Shown here piece after piece: positions 7,901 to 16,289 of a stretch of 34,904 bases of DNA. Made by a program: the position numbers and the translations under genes. Every line of letters begins with the position of its first letter. The first letter of the stretch is position 1. The notes beneath the pieces are model-generated. The model worked only from the letters and a program-made list of their open reading frames with translations. It was not told the origin of the DNA and searched no databases. Where the stretch lies: assembly GCA_947624795.1 (NCBI GenBank), contig CANQLY010000006.1:1-34904 (forward strand), written 5' to 3'. This stretch comes from an uncultured Marinospirillum sp. Its GTDB lineage: Bacteria > Pseudomonadota > Gammaproteobacteria > Pseudomonadales > Halomonadaceae.

Positions 7901-9900
7901 GGTTCGTCAGCAGAGTGAGTAAAATCTGGTATATCTATTAAATAAAGGGATTGTGTTTCCTTTTCGATCATCACATTCTGAGGGTGAAGGTCGCCATGAG
8001 ATATTCCTATGCTATGCAAGTGCTCCACAGCAGCGATAAATTTTATGACCGTATCTAGTCTTTGATCATCATCAACTGCAGCCTTATCCCAGGTATCGCC
8101 ATCGACAATATCTGTTACTAAGTACAGCGCTGATGATTTCGATGCTATTCCGTAATCTCGAATTGCTGGTAAATAAGTGGGTTTTATTGAGTTAAGCTTA
8201 TCTAAGGACTTGAGAAATATGAGTATCTGGAAGTTAGATATAGATGAGCTACTTTGACCCCCACAGTCTAGCCAAGCCTTAACCATCCGTCCTTCTGAGA
8301 CATAAACTTCTTTCTCTGAAGTTTCAACAATAAAATCATTATCTTCTCGGAATAGCCGTGAATAGTTTATATCGTGTCTGTATGCATCAAGCTCAGAATC
8401 ATCAAATGTTGGAATGGTTTCGCCCGCAGGTTCCGCAAGCTTTAGAGCATGGAAAAACTCGCCTGCAGACGCGTATTTTGCAGCGACTGCATCCAATAAC
8501 ACTTCTGCATACCACTGCTCACAGCTAAGCATTTCATCCTGAATTGTTGTCAGGCTATTTGGTGAAATACGCTTGCCATTTAGCAAGTGCCAGATAATTA
8601 ACCCTAAGGCATGAACGTCTTGTTGAAATGGTGATAAGTCAGCACAATCTAGCATTTCGCGAGCTTCTGTTGCACCTACAGATAGCCCTTTGCGGTAATC
8701 ACCAACGGTACCAATTGGCTTGTGGTACGCAGATATGAAGTTTGAAAGCGCAATTTCCTTTGCGGGTGAAATCCAGAGACTATGGTCTGCAATATCACGG
8801 TGGGCGATCTTCATCTCATGCAGATCGCCAAACTTTGCTATTAGTAGTTTTGCGATGTTCAGTCGGTCGACATCAGAGAGGGTTTTACTGTACTTGCCAA
8901 TAAATTCGTTAAAGCGGAAATGACCGGGTGGTAACTCGTACACTTCACTGTATTCTGCGGTTACCTCTTCCTTTTGGAAGCTAGTAAGTGATCGTAAGCA
9001 GTGGTTGTATAGGTCTCTATTTTTATGGTTTATATATTGTAAAACTTCACGCTCACGAGAAACGATTTCAGCACGCCCCTCAGTTGTGTAAGCCTTGTTT
9101 CCCTCAATGTGCTTAAAGTTCCATATGCGAAGCAGGGCTTCAGTATTGGTTGAGATCTCAGATTTTGCTATATATTCTTTATAGGCTTTTTTCGGATGCT
9201 CAAAGATTATTTCTTTGGCCTCATAACCATCAACCCGCATAGTTTTTGGAGCGGTTTGTGGCCCTAGAAAAAGCTCATCAAAGAGAGGAAAGTCTTGATT
9301 CAATACCTGAGCGTTTGGATGTGGTCTAAATTTTGCGTTAAACATCTTTTGATCTGCGAACTTTAAAAAACTATCAAGTGAGATCGTGTGCAGCAGTTGG
9401 TTTTCTGGTAATTGACTAAAGTCTGCATCTCCTGTCATCACAACAAAGAAATGTACATGGGGTGGGTAGCCTTTGTTGGTAAACCTGTGAGTAACTCTTG
9501 ATAACTTTTTTTCAAGAGTTTGTTTTTTGACTCGGGTAACACTCACAGGTGAACGCCGCATATTTTGATTGCCTTTATACCAAGTATCGCCCTGTGCAGT
9601 TATTGGATAGTGATTCCAATCCTTCAATTCTACAATTATCACATTACAATGAGTGACAATAATTAGATCGAACTCTCCGTCATGATTTTTAGAGTCAATA
9701 AAACGAAAACCTGCGTATCCTTTCCATGGAAAGATTCCATTATCACTTTTACCAAAGCTGCTTTTTAGCTGATCTCGTAGTGATCCACCAGTGGAAATCT
9801 GTTTTGGTGATGATAATTCGATAGAAAACGCAGCTTTGATTTTATTGATGGCTGTTATTTCTTGCTCTTGCAAGCCACCATCCCAGATTTCTATTTCCAA
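4897..9900 (-). CDS. NERD nuclease-like / (pseudo)kinase / kinase-like / SF1 DNA2-NAM7-Upf1-type helicase fusion, 1667 aa
   Basis: NERD: GEFDLIIVTHCNVIIVELKDW. Kinase-like segments: HRDIADHSL and HGDLHPQNV...LIDIPDF. SF1 helicase: GPPGTGKT, VIIDEAA, LLVGDHLQLPP, DTVDSYQGKE, NVAMSRA. TTG start with AAGGA upstream. Confidence 0.9.
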   Translation of the reverse strand: MEIEIWDGGLQEQEITAINKIKAAFSIELSSPKQISTGGSLRDQLKSSFGKSDNGIFPWKGYAGFRFIDSKNHDGEFDLIIVTHCNVIIVELKDWNHYPITAQGDTWYKGNQNMRRSPVSVTRVKKQTLEKKLSRVTHRFTNKGYPPHVHFFVVMTGDADFSQLPENQLLHTISLDSFLKFADQKMFNAKFRPHPNAQVLNQDFPLFDELFLGPQTAPKTMRVDGYEAKEIIFEHPKKAYKEYIAKSEISTNTEALLRIWNFKHIEGNKAYTTEGRAEIVSREREVLQYINHKNRDLYNHCLRSLTSFQKEEVTAEYSEVYELPPGHFRFNEFIGKYSKTLSDVDRLNIAKLLIAKFGDLHEMKIAHRDIADHSLWISPAKEIALSNFISAYHKPIGTVGDYRKGLSVGATEAREMLDCADLSPFQQDVHALGLIIWHLLNGKRISPNSLTTIQDEMLSCEQWYAEVLLDAVAAKYASAGEFFHALKLAEPAGETIPTFDDSELDAYRHDINYSRLFREDNDFIVETSEKEVYVSEGRMVKAWLDCGGQSSSSISNFQILIFLKSLDKLNSIKPTYLPAIRDYGIASKSSALYLVTDIVDGDTWDKAAVDDDQRLDTVIKFIAAVEHLHSIGISHGDLHPQNVMIEKETQSLYLIDIPDFTHSADEPKNHMYSPENIDGCTPFERDNFAVIKMSCELLGISWGEDSEHFPEIARAAKTELDDSQFGFKDLGRFKKNLLSAEKGTDQEVIEIVAGNASEVITLFPDNGHLFVRVEKSNKNPADVRVTFSGIGGVFSAIYSKEQQALIVGFNPRQRSTVGKSDADESQFELNTVIKIIPGKHQNMSALSLILNENEAFYRALKLATEPESLESNEDQDEEQKNSDAIANELKEAFDRLQRQAEEGQATAEIDISTTKLWRAILETETQSLPNIELSGDIEILQKSGGEIIMPYSADIDDPLGGFSASDEVEAILVDDEGAEKHLGEVCLKSSALNAVRLKKTRGSAYHLRDGDTVFFRTKQDRASYRRRKVALERLLDREGAMPELLDLFDPSCEKPATQYGIELTENDFSRYDREDQHGNSISLNAQQRDAFAKLANNGPLSLLQGPPGTGKTEFIAAFVHYLVEKQQTKRILLVSQSHEAVNTAAERIRSHCARLDTKLEVVRFSNREGAVSNGLKDIYSNAITAEKRELFNAECKYRVEALSDALGLDSDFISSVVLAELKLFSKIDHLETLLYRVNDLKDEEDIKQLKKIAVELDSSIREDLSAQFGIFMDETTRISDAKDKVISKLCSDYRVRPDEASRVKALAKISRDMQNALSGERVNYDEFFARSRQLVTGTCVGIGQGHIGIHENIYDWVIIDEAARSIASELAIAMQSAKRVLLVGDHLQLPPLYSDAHKQALARKLGISSKHTDLDEVLRSDFARAFNSKYGEQVSAALLTQYRMAIPIGNLVSETFYKGKLRNGDRSIPDIYSSAPKALQSVVTWLDTANLGAKANHSQGNGSSIYNRCEADEIIALLKEISENGDFLEQLTELVSKDEAAIGVICMYAEQKRILRQKFNQEVWSSGLKDIVKIDTVDSYQGKENRIIIVSLTRSDKRQSPGFLRTPNRINVAMSRAMDRLLIVGNADMWKGNNKDLPLGTVVHFMSERGHDAGYSFVTTKQSGKKS

Positions 9901-9928
9901 TTTTTATTCCTTAAAAAAGTATTTCAAT

Positions 9929-9943
9929 AGCTTAACTTAAGCT
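9929..9943. promoter_or_regulatory. 15-bp perfect palindrome AGCTTAA-C-TTAAGCT upstream of the NERD-kinase-helicase gene; candidate operator
   Basis: Direct reading of the sequence, 29-43 nt upstream of the start codon. Confidence 0.4.
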
Positions 9944-9960
9944 GAGGTGTATTTCATCAG

Positions 9961-9994
9961 AGGTTGTTTTTTTCTAAACTAGAAAAAACAACCT
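9961..9994. repeat. Long near-perfect hairpin in the cassette leader (AGGTTGTTTTTTTCTA-AAC-TAGAAAAAACAACCT)
   Basis: 15-bp stem with one bulged T and a 3-nt loop, between the RND terminator and the cassette. Confidence 0.7.
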
Positions 9995-10017
9995 TATAAA
10001 AACTATTTATCTCGCAA

Positions 10018-10050
10018 AAAAAGCCCCGAATTTCTAGCTCGGGGCTTTTT
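10018..10050. terminator. Intrinsic terminator of the RND operon
   Basis: AAAAAGCCCCGA-loop-TCGGGGCTTTTT just downstream of the RND stop codon. Confidence 0.85.
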
Positions 10051-10095
10051 CATTGCGTCTCTAAAAACTACCGCTTTAAAATCTACTACTAAAAC

Positions 10096-13000
10096 TTAAT
10101 CGTGTGGAATCCCACGCTTACGATAAATTGAGTAGTAAAGCAGCGGTATGACCACCAGCGTTAGTAGGGTTGATACTAACAAGCCAAAGATTAGTGAAAT
10201 GGCCAAGCCGTTAAAAATGGGGTCATCTAAGATAAAGAAGCCACCCACCATCGCTGCCACCGCGGTTAGAATAATCGGCTGAGCCCTTACCGCACTGGCT
10301 TTAATCACCGCATCTTCCCAACAAGCGCCTTCTCGAATCGACTGGTTAATAAAGTCCACCAGCAAGATAGAGTTACGCACAATTATCCCCGCTAGGGCAA
10401 TCATGCCGATCATACTGGTTGCAGTGAATTGTGAATTAAGCAACGCATGCCCCGGCATAATGCCGATCATGGTTAAAGGAATCGGCGCCATAATCACTAA
10501 AGGCACTAGATAAGACTTAAACTGCGCTACGACTAGCATGTAAATAAGTATCATACCCACGGCATAGGCAATACCCATATCACGGAAGGTTTCGTAAGTG
10601 ATCTGCCACTCACCGTCCCATTTAATCGCTGCTGTATCGGGCCAAACTGGTTGGTTGATAAAGTATTGTTCGGGTGCATCCACTTCATCACTTAAAGTGA
10701 ACACAGCATCAAACATACCGTAAAGCGGCGAATCTAATTTGCCGGCCATATCCGCCATTACATAGTTCACTGGCAGTAAATCTTTGTGGTAAATAGAAGC
10801 CTGCCAATCGGCGGCTGTTACTTTAGCAAACTCTGACAAGCTCACTAGCTGACCTGAACGATTCCGCACGCTTAACGACAATAGTTGCGAAGCTTGGGCT
10901 TTATCGCCTTCGGATAGCTGCAAACGTATTGGCACTGGGTATTTCATTCGTTCATCGTGTAGGTAGCTCAGTTCAACCTGCCCTAAAGCGATGGATAAAG
11001 CTTCAACTAGCTGGCCTTGGGCTACGCCTAAACGCGCCGCACGGTCACGGTCTACCTGAATTAACCAACGATTAGCACTAGCTTCTAACGTGGTATCCAC
11101 ATCAATAACATCATCGGTGCCTTTAAGTAGCGTTTCTACTCTACGAGTCATCGCCGCTCTTACGGCAGGTTCTGGGCCATAAATTTCAGCAACAATCGGT
11201 GCTAAAACGGGCGGACCCGGTGGTACTTCTACCACTTTTACGTTGGCATTAAAGCGTTCACCTATGGCTTGCAAAGGCGCACGAACCGACAAAGCAATGG
11301 GGTGAGAAGCTAACTTACGATCACGACGGTCAACCAAGTTAACTTGAATATCGCCCATGTGTGGGTCTGCACGTAAATAATACTGACGCACTAGGCCGTT
11401 AAAGTTAATCGGTGCCGCTGTGCCAGCATAGGTTTGCCAGCTCATCACTTCGGGTACGGTTTCTAGGTACTCACCCAGCGCCAGCAGTACTCTTTGCGTT
11501 TCCTCAACGGGTGTGCCTTCTGGCATATCAACAATCACCTGAAATTCAGATTTATTGTCGAAGGGTAGCATTTTCATCACTACCGCTTGGAAGGCTGGCA
11601 ACATGGCCGCAGCTATGGTTAAAAACACCACCGTTACACCTAAAATAACACGGCGCTTACGGCTTTCACCCAAGAAAGGACGCATGACTTTATCGAAGAA
11701 GTTAAGCACTCGATCTTTCTTGGCTTCAGCTTTAGTATCACCTGAATCATGGCCTTCATGCTTCATTAGCTTAACGGCTAACCAAGGCGTCACTACAAAG
11801 GCAATAATGAGTGAAATCAACATACCCGCCGAGGCGTTAATGGGGATAGGGCTCATATAAGGCCCCATCAAACCCGTTACAAACGCCATAGGTAAAAGTG
11901 CAGCTATAACCGTAAAGGTTGCCAAAATGGTGGGCGCACCCACTTCATCAACGGCTTTAGGAATTATTTCTACTAGGGATTTGGTGCCTAGCTTCAGGTG
12001 TCGGTGAATGTTTTCCACCACCACTATGGCATCGTCCACCAAAATACCTATCGAGAAAATTAATGCAAAAAGTGACACTCGGTTGAGCGTAAAGCCCCAA
12101 GCCCAAGAGAAAAACAGGGTAATCGCTAGGGTAATAACCACCGCAATACCAACTATTAATGCTTGGCGCCAGCCTAGTGCCGCTAAAATAAGTAGCACCA
12201 CCGAACCTGTGGCAAACAGTAGCTTGGTAATTAAAGTATTGGATTTATCTGCCGCTGTGTAACCGTAATCCCGGGTCACTAAAACCTCAACACCTTGCGG
12301 AATCACTCGGTCTTTAAGTAGTTCTAAGCGTTCAGTAACCGCTTGAGTAATATCAACAGCGTTTTGACCCGGCTGTTTAGCGATGGCTAAAGTAACTGCC
12401 TGAGCTAACTGGCCAACAGGACGCTCACCTGCCGGTCCAAAACCAGTCATCACGCTTTGTGCTGGCACTTTGCCACCACGGGTCACTTCGGCAATGTCTT
12501 CTAAGAAAACCGGCGCACCTTCATACATGCCTACAACTAGGCGGCGCACTTCATTTATTTCACTTAATAAGCTGCCAGCCTGAACCGGTAAAGCTGTGCC
12601 ATCTTGTACTACCCAAGCTTCTTGTGACGTTGCGTTAGCAGCTTGCAAGGCTTGTTGAATGTCATTTAAAGCAAGGTTGTAACCACGCAAGCGTGATGTA
12701 TCGAAGATAACCTGCACTTCATCATTGGCACCACCTAGGGTGTAAATATCACGTGTGCCAGGAATACGTTTTAATTCTGTTTCTAAGGCATGAGCAACGC
12801 TAGTTAACTTTTCAGCAGTGAAATTAGCATCGTCACTAAAAAGCGTCAGCGCCATAATTGGTACATCATCTATGCCTTTAGCTTTAATTAAAGGCGGCAA
12901 AGTACCTAGGTTCTGCGGCAACCAATCTTGGTTGGTATACACCTGATTATAAAGACTAACCAAAGCCTCTTGGCGTGGAATACCCACATCAAACTGTACA

Positions 13001-13299
13001 GTAATTACCGCCATGCCATGACGTGAAACAGAGAACACATGCTCCACATTGGCCATTTCACTCATCACCTGCTCGGCAGGCGTGGCAATGAGGTGTTCCA
13101 CTTCAATAGGACTGGCACCGGGAAAGGCAATAAAAATATCGGCCATGGTGACGTCTATTTGTGGCTCTTCTTCTTTAGGCGTAACTACCACCGCAAATAA
13201 ACCCATCAGCATACCGGCGATTGCCAATAAAGGGGTTAGCCTAGAAGTTTGGAAAGCAGCCGCAATACGACCAGAAATCCTTAACTTACTATCGCTCAT
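10096..13299 (-). CDS. RND efflux transporter permease (AcrB/HAE1-type superfamily)
   Basis: 1067 aa, RND architecture; ILVDDAIVVVENIHRHL, GPPVLAPIVAEIYG, GIIVRNSILLVDFINQ. Confidence 0.95.
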   Translation of the reverse strand: MSDSKLRISGRIAAAFQTSRLTPLLAIAGMLMGLFAVVVTPKEEEPQIDVTMADIFIAFPGASPIEVEHLIATPAEQVMSEMANVEHVFSVSRHGMAVITVQFDVGIPRQEALVSLYNQVYTNQDWLPQNLGTLPPLIKAKGIDDVPIMALTLFSDDANFTAEKLTSVAHALETELKRIPGTRDIYTLGGANDEVQVIFDTSRLRGYNLALNDIQQALQAANATSQEAWVVQDGTALPVQAGSLLSEINEVRRLVVGMYEGAPVFLEDIAEVTRGGKVPAQSVMTGFGPAGERPVGQLAQAVTLAIAKQPGQNAVDITQAVTERLELLKDRVIPQGVEVLVTRDYGYTAADKSNTLITKLLFATGSVVLLILAALGWRQALIVGIAVVITLAITLFFSWAWGFTLNRVSLFALIFSIGILVDDAIVVVENIHRHLKLGTKSLVEIIPKAVDEVGAPTILATFTVIAALLPMAFVTGLMGPYMSPIPINASAGMLISLIIAFVVTPWLAVKLMKHEGHDSGDTKAEAKKDRVLNFFDKVMRPFLGESRKRRVILGVTVVFLTIAAAMLPAFQAVVMKMLPFDNKSEFQVIVDMPEGTPVEETQRVLLALGEYLETVPEVMSWQTYAGTAAPINFNGLVRQYYLRADPHMGDIQVNLVDRRDRKLASHPIALSVRAPLQAIGERFNANVKVVEVPPGPPVLAPIVAEIYGPEPAVRAAMTRRVETLLKGTDDVIDVDTTLEASANRWLIQVDRDRAARLGVAQGQLVEALSIALGQVELSYLHDERMKYPVPIRLQLSEGDKAQASQLLSLSVRNRSGQLVSLSEFAKVTAADWQASIYHKDLLPVNYVMADMAGKLDSPLYGMFDAVFTLSDEVDAPEQYFINQPVWPDTAAIKWDGEWQITYETFRDMGIAYAVGMILIYMLVVAQFKSYLVPLVIMAPIPLTMIGIMPGHALLNSQFTATSMIGMIALAGIIVRNSILLVDFINQSIREGACWEDAVIKASAVRAQPIILTAVAAMVGGFFILDDPIFNGLAISLIFGLLVSTLLTLVVIPLLYYSIYRKRGIPHD

Positions 13300-14341
13300 T
13301 GCTTGCCTCCATACTGGCTAAAGCAGCGGCAGGGCTAAGCACTAAACGCTCACCTTCGCCTAAACCTGACAACACTTCTAACTGCTCACCTTCACGGCTT
13401 CCTATGCGTACTTGGCGTAAACGAGGCAAGTTTTTATCATCTAAAATATAAACCGCACGTAATTCGCCACGCTGAACTAAAGCCGAAGCAGGAACCCATA
13501 AAGCCGAACGCTCGGCAACGGGTAAATTAACCTTCACCAACATGCCGGGGAATAAATCACCTTCGGGGTTTTCTAAATTCATACGCACACGGAAAGTATG
13601 CGTAGCAGGGTCTGCATAGGGGTAAAAAGTCATGCTGGAAGTTTCGAGTACACGACCTGTATCTAGCAACACTTGGGCTTCACGTTTTTCACGAGCGCTG
13701 GCGGTATAACGCTGCGGTAAAGCGACTACGACTCGTAACGCTTCTAAAGATAGGCCCGACATAAGCGGTTGACCTGGGTTAACAGAAGCGCCCACTTCCA
13801 CATGGCGTTCAGTCATAATGCCGCCGTAGGGCGCAATAATACGAGTGTAATCCATTTGTTTACGTGCTTCTGCCACACCCGCTTCGGCACGGCTCATGCG
13901 AGCTTCAGCACCACTTAGTTGGTTACGAGCTTGGTCTAGCTGGGCTTGAGAAGCGAGTTCACGCTTATAAATGCCTTCAATGCGTGCAAAGTTTTGCTTG
14001 GCATCTTTTAAGCCCGCCTGCGCTTCACGCAAACCGGCTTCAGCTTGGTTTAAACGGGCTTTTTGTTCGGTGGAATCTAGCTCAACCAACACATCGCCCA
14101 AGGCAACTGCATCGTCCACATCAAAATAAACTTTACGAACCTGACCACTGGTTTGGGCAGATACCGTGGCCTGATGCACCGCTTCTATCACACCATCTAA
14201 CTGAATTCGCTCCACTAGGCTGGCACGCTGAACCGGCTGGGTTTCCAGCGCCTGCACCTGCAGCGAGATACCAGCCAACATAGCGACAGCTAGCATCTTC
14301 CAAGAATTGTTCATCCCCATCTCTCCAGTATCAGAAATCAT
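13289..14341 (-). CDS. RND efflux periplasmic adaptor (membrane fusion protein)
   Basis: Lipoyl/coiled-coil MFP pattern: VSAQTSGQVRKVYFDVDDAVALGDVLVELD...DYTRIIAPYGGIMTERHVEVGASVNPGQPL; overlaps the RND start. Confidence 0.93.
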   Translation of the reverse strand: MISDTGEMGMNNSWKMLAVAMLAGISLQVQALETQPVQRASLVERIQLDGVIEAVHQATVSAQTSGQVRKVYFDVDDAVALGDVLVELDSTEQKARLNQAEAGLREAQAGLKDAKQNFARIEGIYKRELASQAQLDQARNQLSGAEARMSRAEAGVAEARKQMDYTRIIAPYGGIMTERHVEVGASVNPGQPLMSGLSLEALRVVVALPQRYTASAREKREAQVLLDTGRVLETSSMTFYPYADPATHTFRVRMNLENPEGDLFPGMLVKVNLPVAERSALWVPASALVQRGELRAVYILDDKNLPRLRQVRIGSREGEQLEVLSGLGEGERLVLSPAAALASMEASNER

Positions 14342-14634
14342 TGTTCACAAAAAATAGTATAAAGACTGCCAACCAATGCTTTTGCACGGTCATCAGTCAA
14401 CTTGTAGTAAATTTGCTGCCCCGAACGGCGACCTTCGATTAAACCTTGCCGCCTTAAAATACCTAAATGCTGTGACAAACTAGGTTGATGCAACCCAAGC
14501 TTGGTTTCTAACTCACCCACATTTAATTCTTCTTGGCTTAGTTGGCATAAAAGCAACAGGCGTGAAGCATGAGAGCAAGCTTGCAGCAGCCCTGAAACCT
14601 CACCCGCCTGACCTTGCATTTTGTTGATATTCAT
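14338..14634 (-). CDS. ArsR-family transcriptional regulator, BigR/SqrR-like
   Basis: ArsR wHTH LGLHQPSLSQHLGILRRQGLIEGRRSGQQIYYKL; cysteine pair in LLLLCQL and C-terminal LYTIFCEQ as in BigR-like regulators; ATGA overlap with the adaptor gene. Confidence 0.85.
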   Translation of the reverse strand: MNINKMQGQAGEVSGLLQACSHASRLLLLCQLSQEELNVGELETKLGLHQPSLSQHLGILRRQGLIEGRRSGQQIYYKLTDDRAKALVGSLYTIFCEQ

Positions 14635-14732
14635 TCGCCACCAAAACAGCTAGCATTAATATAGCAATAGATAATATACCAATACCTTAAGTACAAGCAA
14701 GCAGTGGGTGGTGAGCAAATTGAAGGTTGTTT

Positions 14733-15203
14733 TTACGCTTTTTTCTTTTTCTTAGGCACAACAACCACTTGGGTTCCAGACAAAATATCTGGCCAAGTGC
14801 GCTTGCCTTTATCAATAAACAACCAAAGAAAGCCCAAGCCCAAACAACCCCAAGCTAAAATTCCACCGACTAAACGTAAAAACGTTTGTTTAGCATTAAT
14901 GGGCTGGCCTTGGGGTGTTTGCACACGAATACGCCAAGCCAACATGCCCAGCGTTTGCCCAGCTTTGCGCCAGAAATAACCATAAAACAAAAAAGGCACA
15001 ATCCACACTAACAGCTTAAATAGAAGGTGCTCATTTGCCTCGCCATCAGTAAATGCCACCCCAATAAAACCCAGCAGCATAAAAATAGCGCCCAACAATA
15101 ACGAATCATAAACAATCGCAGCTAAACGCCTGAACAACCCTGCAAAATAAATTTCATTTAAATCAGCAAAAACGTGTGACATAACACCTTCCAATGCATG
15201 CAT
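14733..15203 (-). CDS. RDD-family membrane protein
   Basis: LFRRLAAIVYDSLLLGAIFML...GQTLGMLAWRIRV, RDD motifs. Confidence 0.85.
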   Translation of the reverse strand: MHALEGVMSHVFADLNEIYFAGLFRRLAAIVYDSLLLGAIFMLLGFIGVAFTDGEANEHLLFKLLVWIVPFLFYGYFWRKAGQTLGMLAWRIRVQTPQGQPINAKQTFLRLVGGILAWGCLGLGFLWLFIDKGKRTWPDILSGTQVVVVPKKKKKA

Positions 15204-15221
15204 TTAATTTTAAGCGAGCAC

Positions 15222-16289
15222 TTACCTAACTCGATAAATAAACCAAAAACCAAACCCAGCACAAAAACCAGCCGGAATTAATACCGCTAAAATAGGATTA
15301 AAACCCCACAGCAAAGCACTAGGGCCTAACAAATCTTGTATAAACTTAACCGACAAAGCAATCACAATGCCATGAAACACCCGTGTTCCTGCCGGCACCG
15401 AACGCAGTGGCCCAAAAGTAAAAGAAGCACCCAACAACACCACCGCAAACACCGTAACCGGCAGCAGGGTTTTTTTCCAAAAAGCCAACCAGTAATAACC
15501 GCTTTGCTGCCCCTTGTCAGCCAAATAACCGGCATATTTCCAAAGCTGGCTTAGCGGTAAATCAGCGGCAGAAAACGCTTGCAAAGCAACGTATTCCGGC
15601 GCTATGGGCAGGTTAATAACCAGCTTTTCAAAAATGGTTTCTTCTAACTTATCAGCACTAAAAGTAATGTCCCTTGCTTGCTTGAGTTCCCAGCGTTCGT
15701 CTAAATAATCGGCACGGGGCGCGGTAATCAGCTTTTTTAATGACCAATCTTCGTTTAACTCAAACACTCGAATGCCCAACAGCTGCCCGTCATCACGTGC
15801 CACGCTGATGCTATAAAAATTATTATTTTCTTTTAGCCATAAATTATGCGAAGTCACTAGGGTTGATTGGCGCTTACTATTTAACTTTTCCCAACGGTAG
15901 GTATCGGCATACTGTCCCAAGCTTGGCAACCAAAATTCACTGGCAAGCATTGCCAAAACCAACAGCAAAAACACCGGCTTGCAGGCTTGAATAATTAGCC
16001 TTGGAATGGAAACCCCTGCCGCACGCATCACCGTTAATTCACTGGTAGCAGCTAAATTACCCAAGCCAATTAGCACCCCCACCAAAATGGCGATGGGTAA
16101 AAATAAATATAAGCGATTAGGCAAACGAATTAATAAATAATAAACCACTTCAAAAAAGCCGTAATCACCCCTAAGATTATCCATTTCATCAAGCAGTGAA
16201 AAAATAATATCTAAACCCACAATCACCACAAGCACAGCCAAGGTACTTAGCAAAACAGAAGCAGTAATGTAACGCCCTAATAGCCTCAT
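15222..16289 (-). CDS. lptG: LPS export ABC transporter permease LptG
   Basis: MRLLGRYITASVLLSTLAVLVVIVGLDIIFSLLDEM...; start placed at the ATGA overlap with lptF instead of the longer track ORF. Confidence 0.93.
   Translation of the reverse strand: MRLLGRYITASVLLSTLAVLVVIVGLDIIFSLLDEMDNLRGDYGFFEVVYYLLIRLPNRLYLFLPIAILVGVLIGLGNLAATSELTVMRAAGVSIPRLIIQACKPVFLLLVLAMLASEFWLPSLGQYADTYRWEKLNSKRQSTLVTSHNLWLKENNNFYSISVARDDGQLLGIRVFELNEDWSLKKLITAPRADYLDERWELKQARDITFSADKLEETIFEKLVINLPIAPEYVALQAFSAADLPLSQLWKYAGYLADKGQQSGYYWLAFWKKTLLPVTVFAVVLLGASFTFGPLRSVPAGTRVFHGIVIALSVKFIQDLLGPSALLWGFNPILAVLIPAGFCAGFGFWFIYRVR

Noticed and set aside
3759-8923. Plus-strand ORFs inside the defense cassette (3759, 4871, 6693, 7055, 8720)
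   Set aside because: All lie antisense to the two supported genes and show no domain signature; considered as antitoxin candidates but unsupported.
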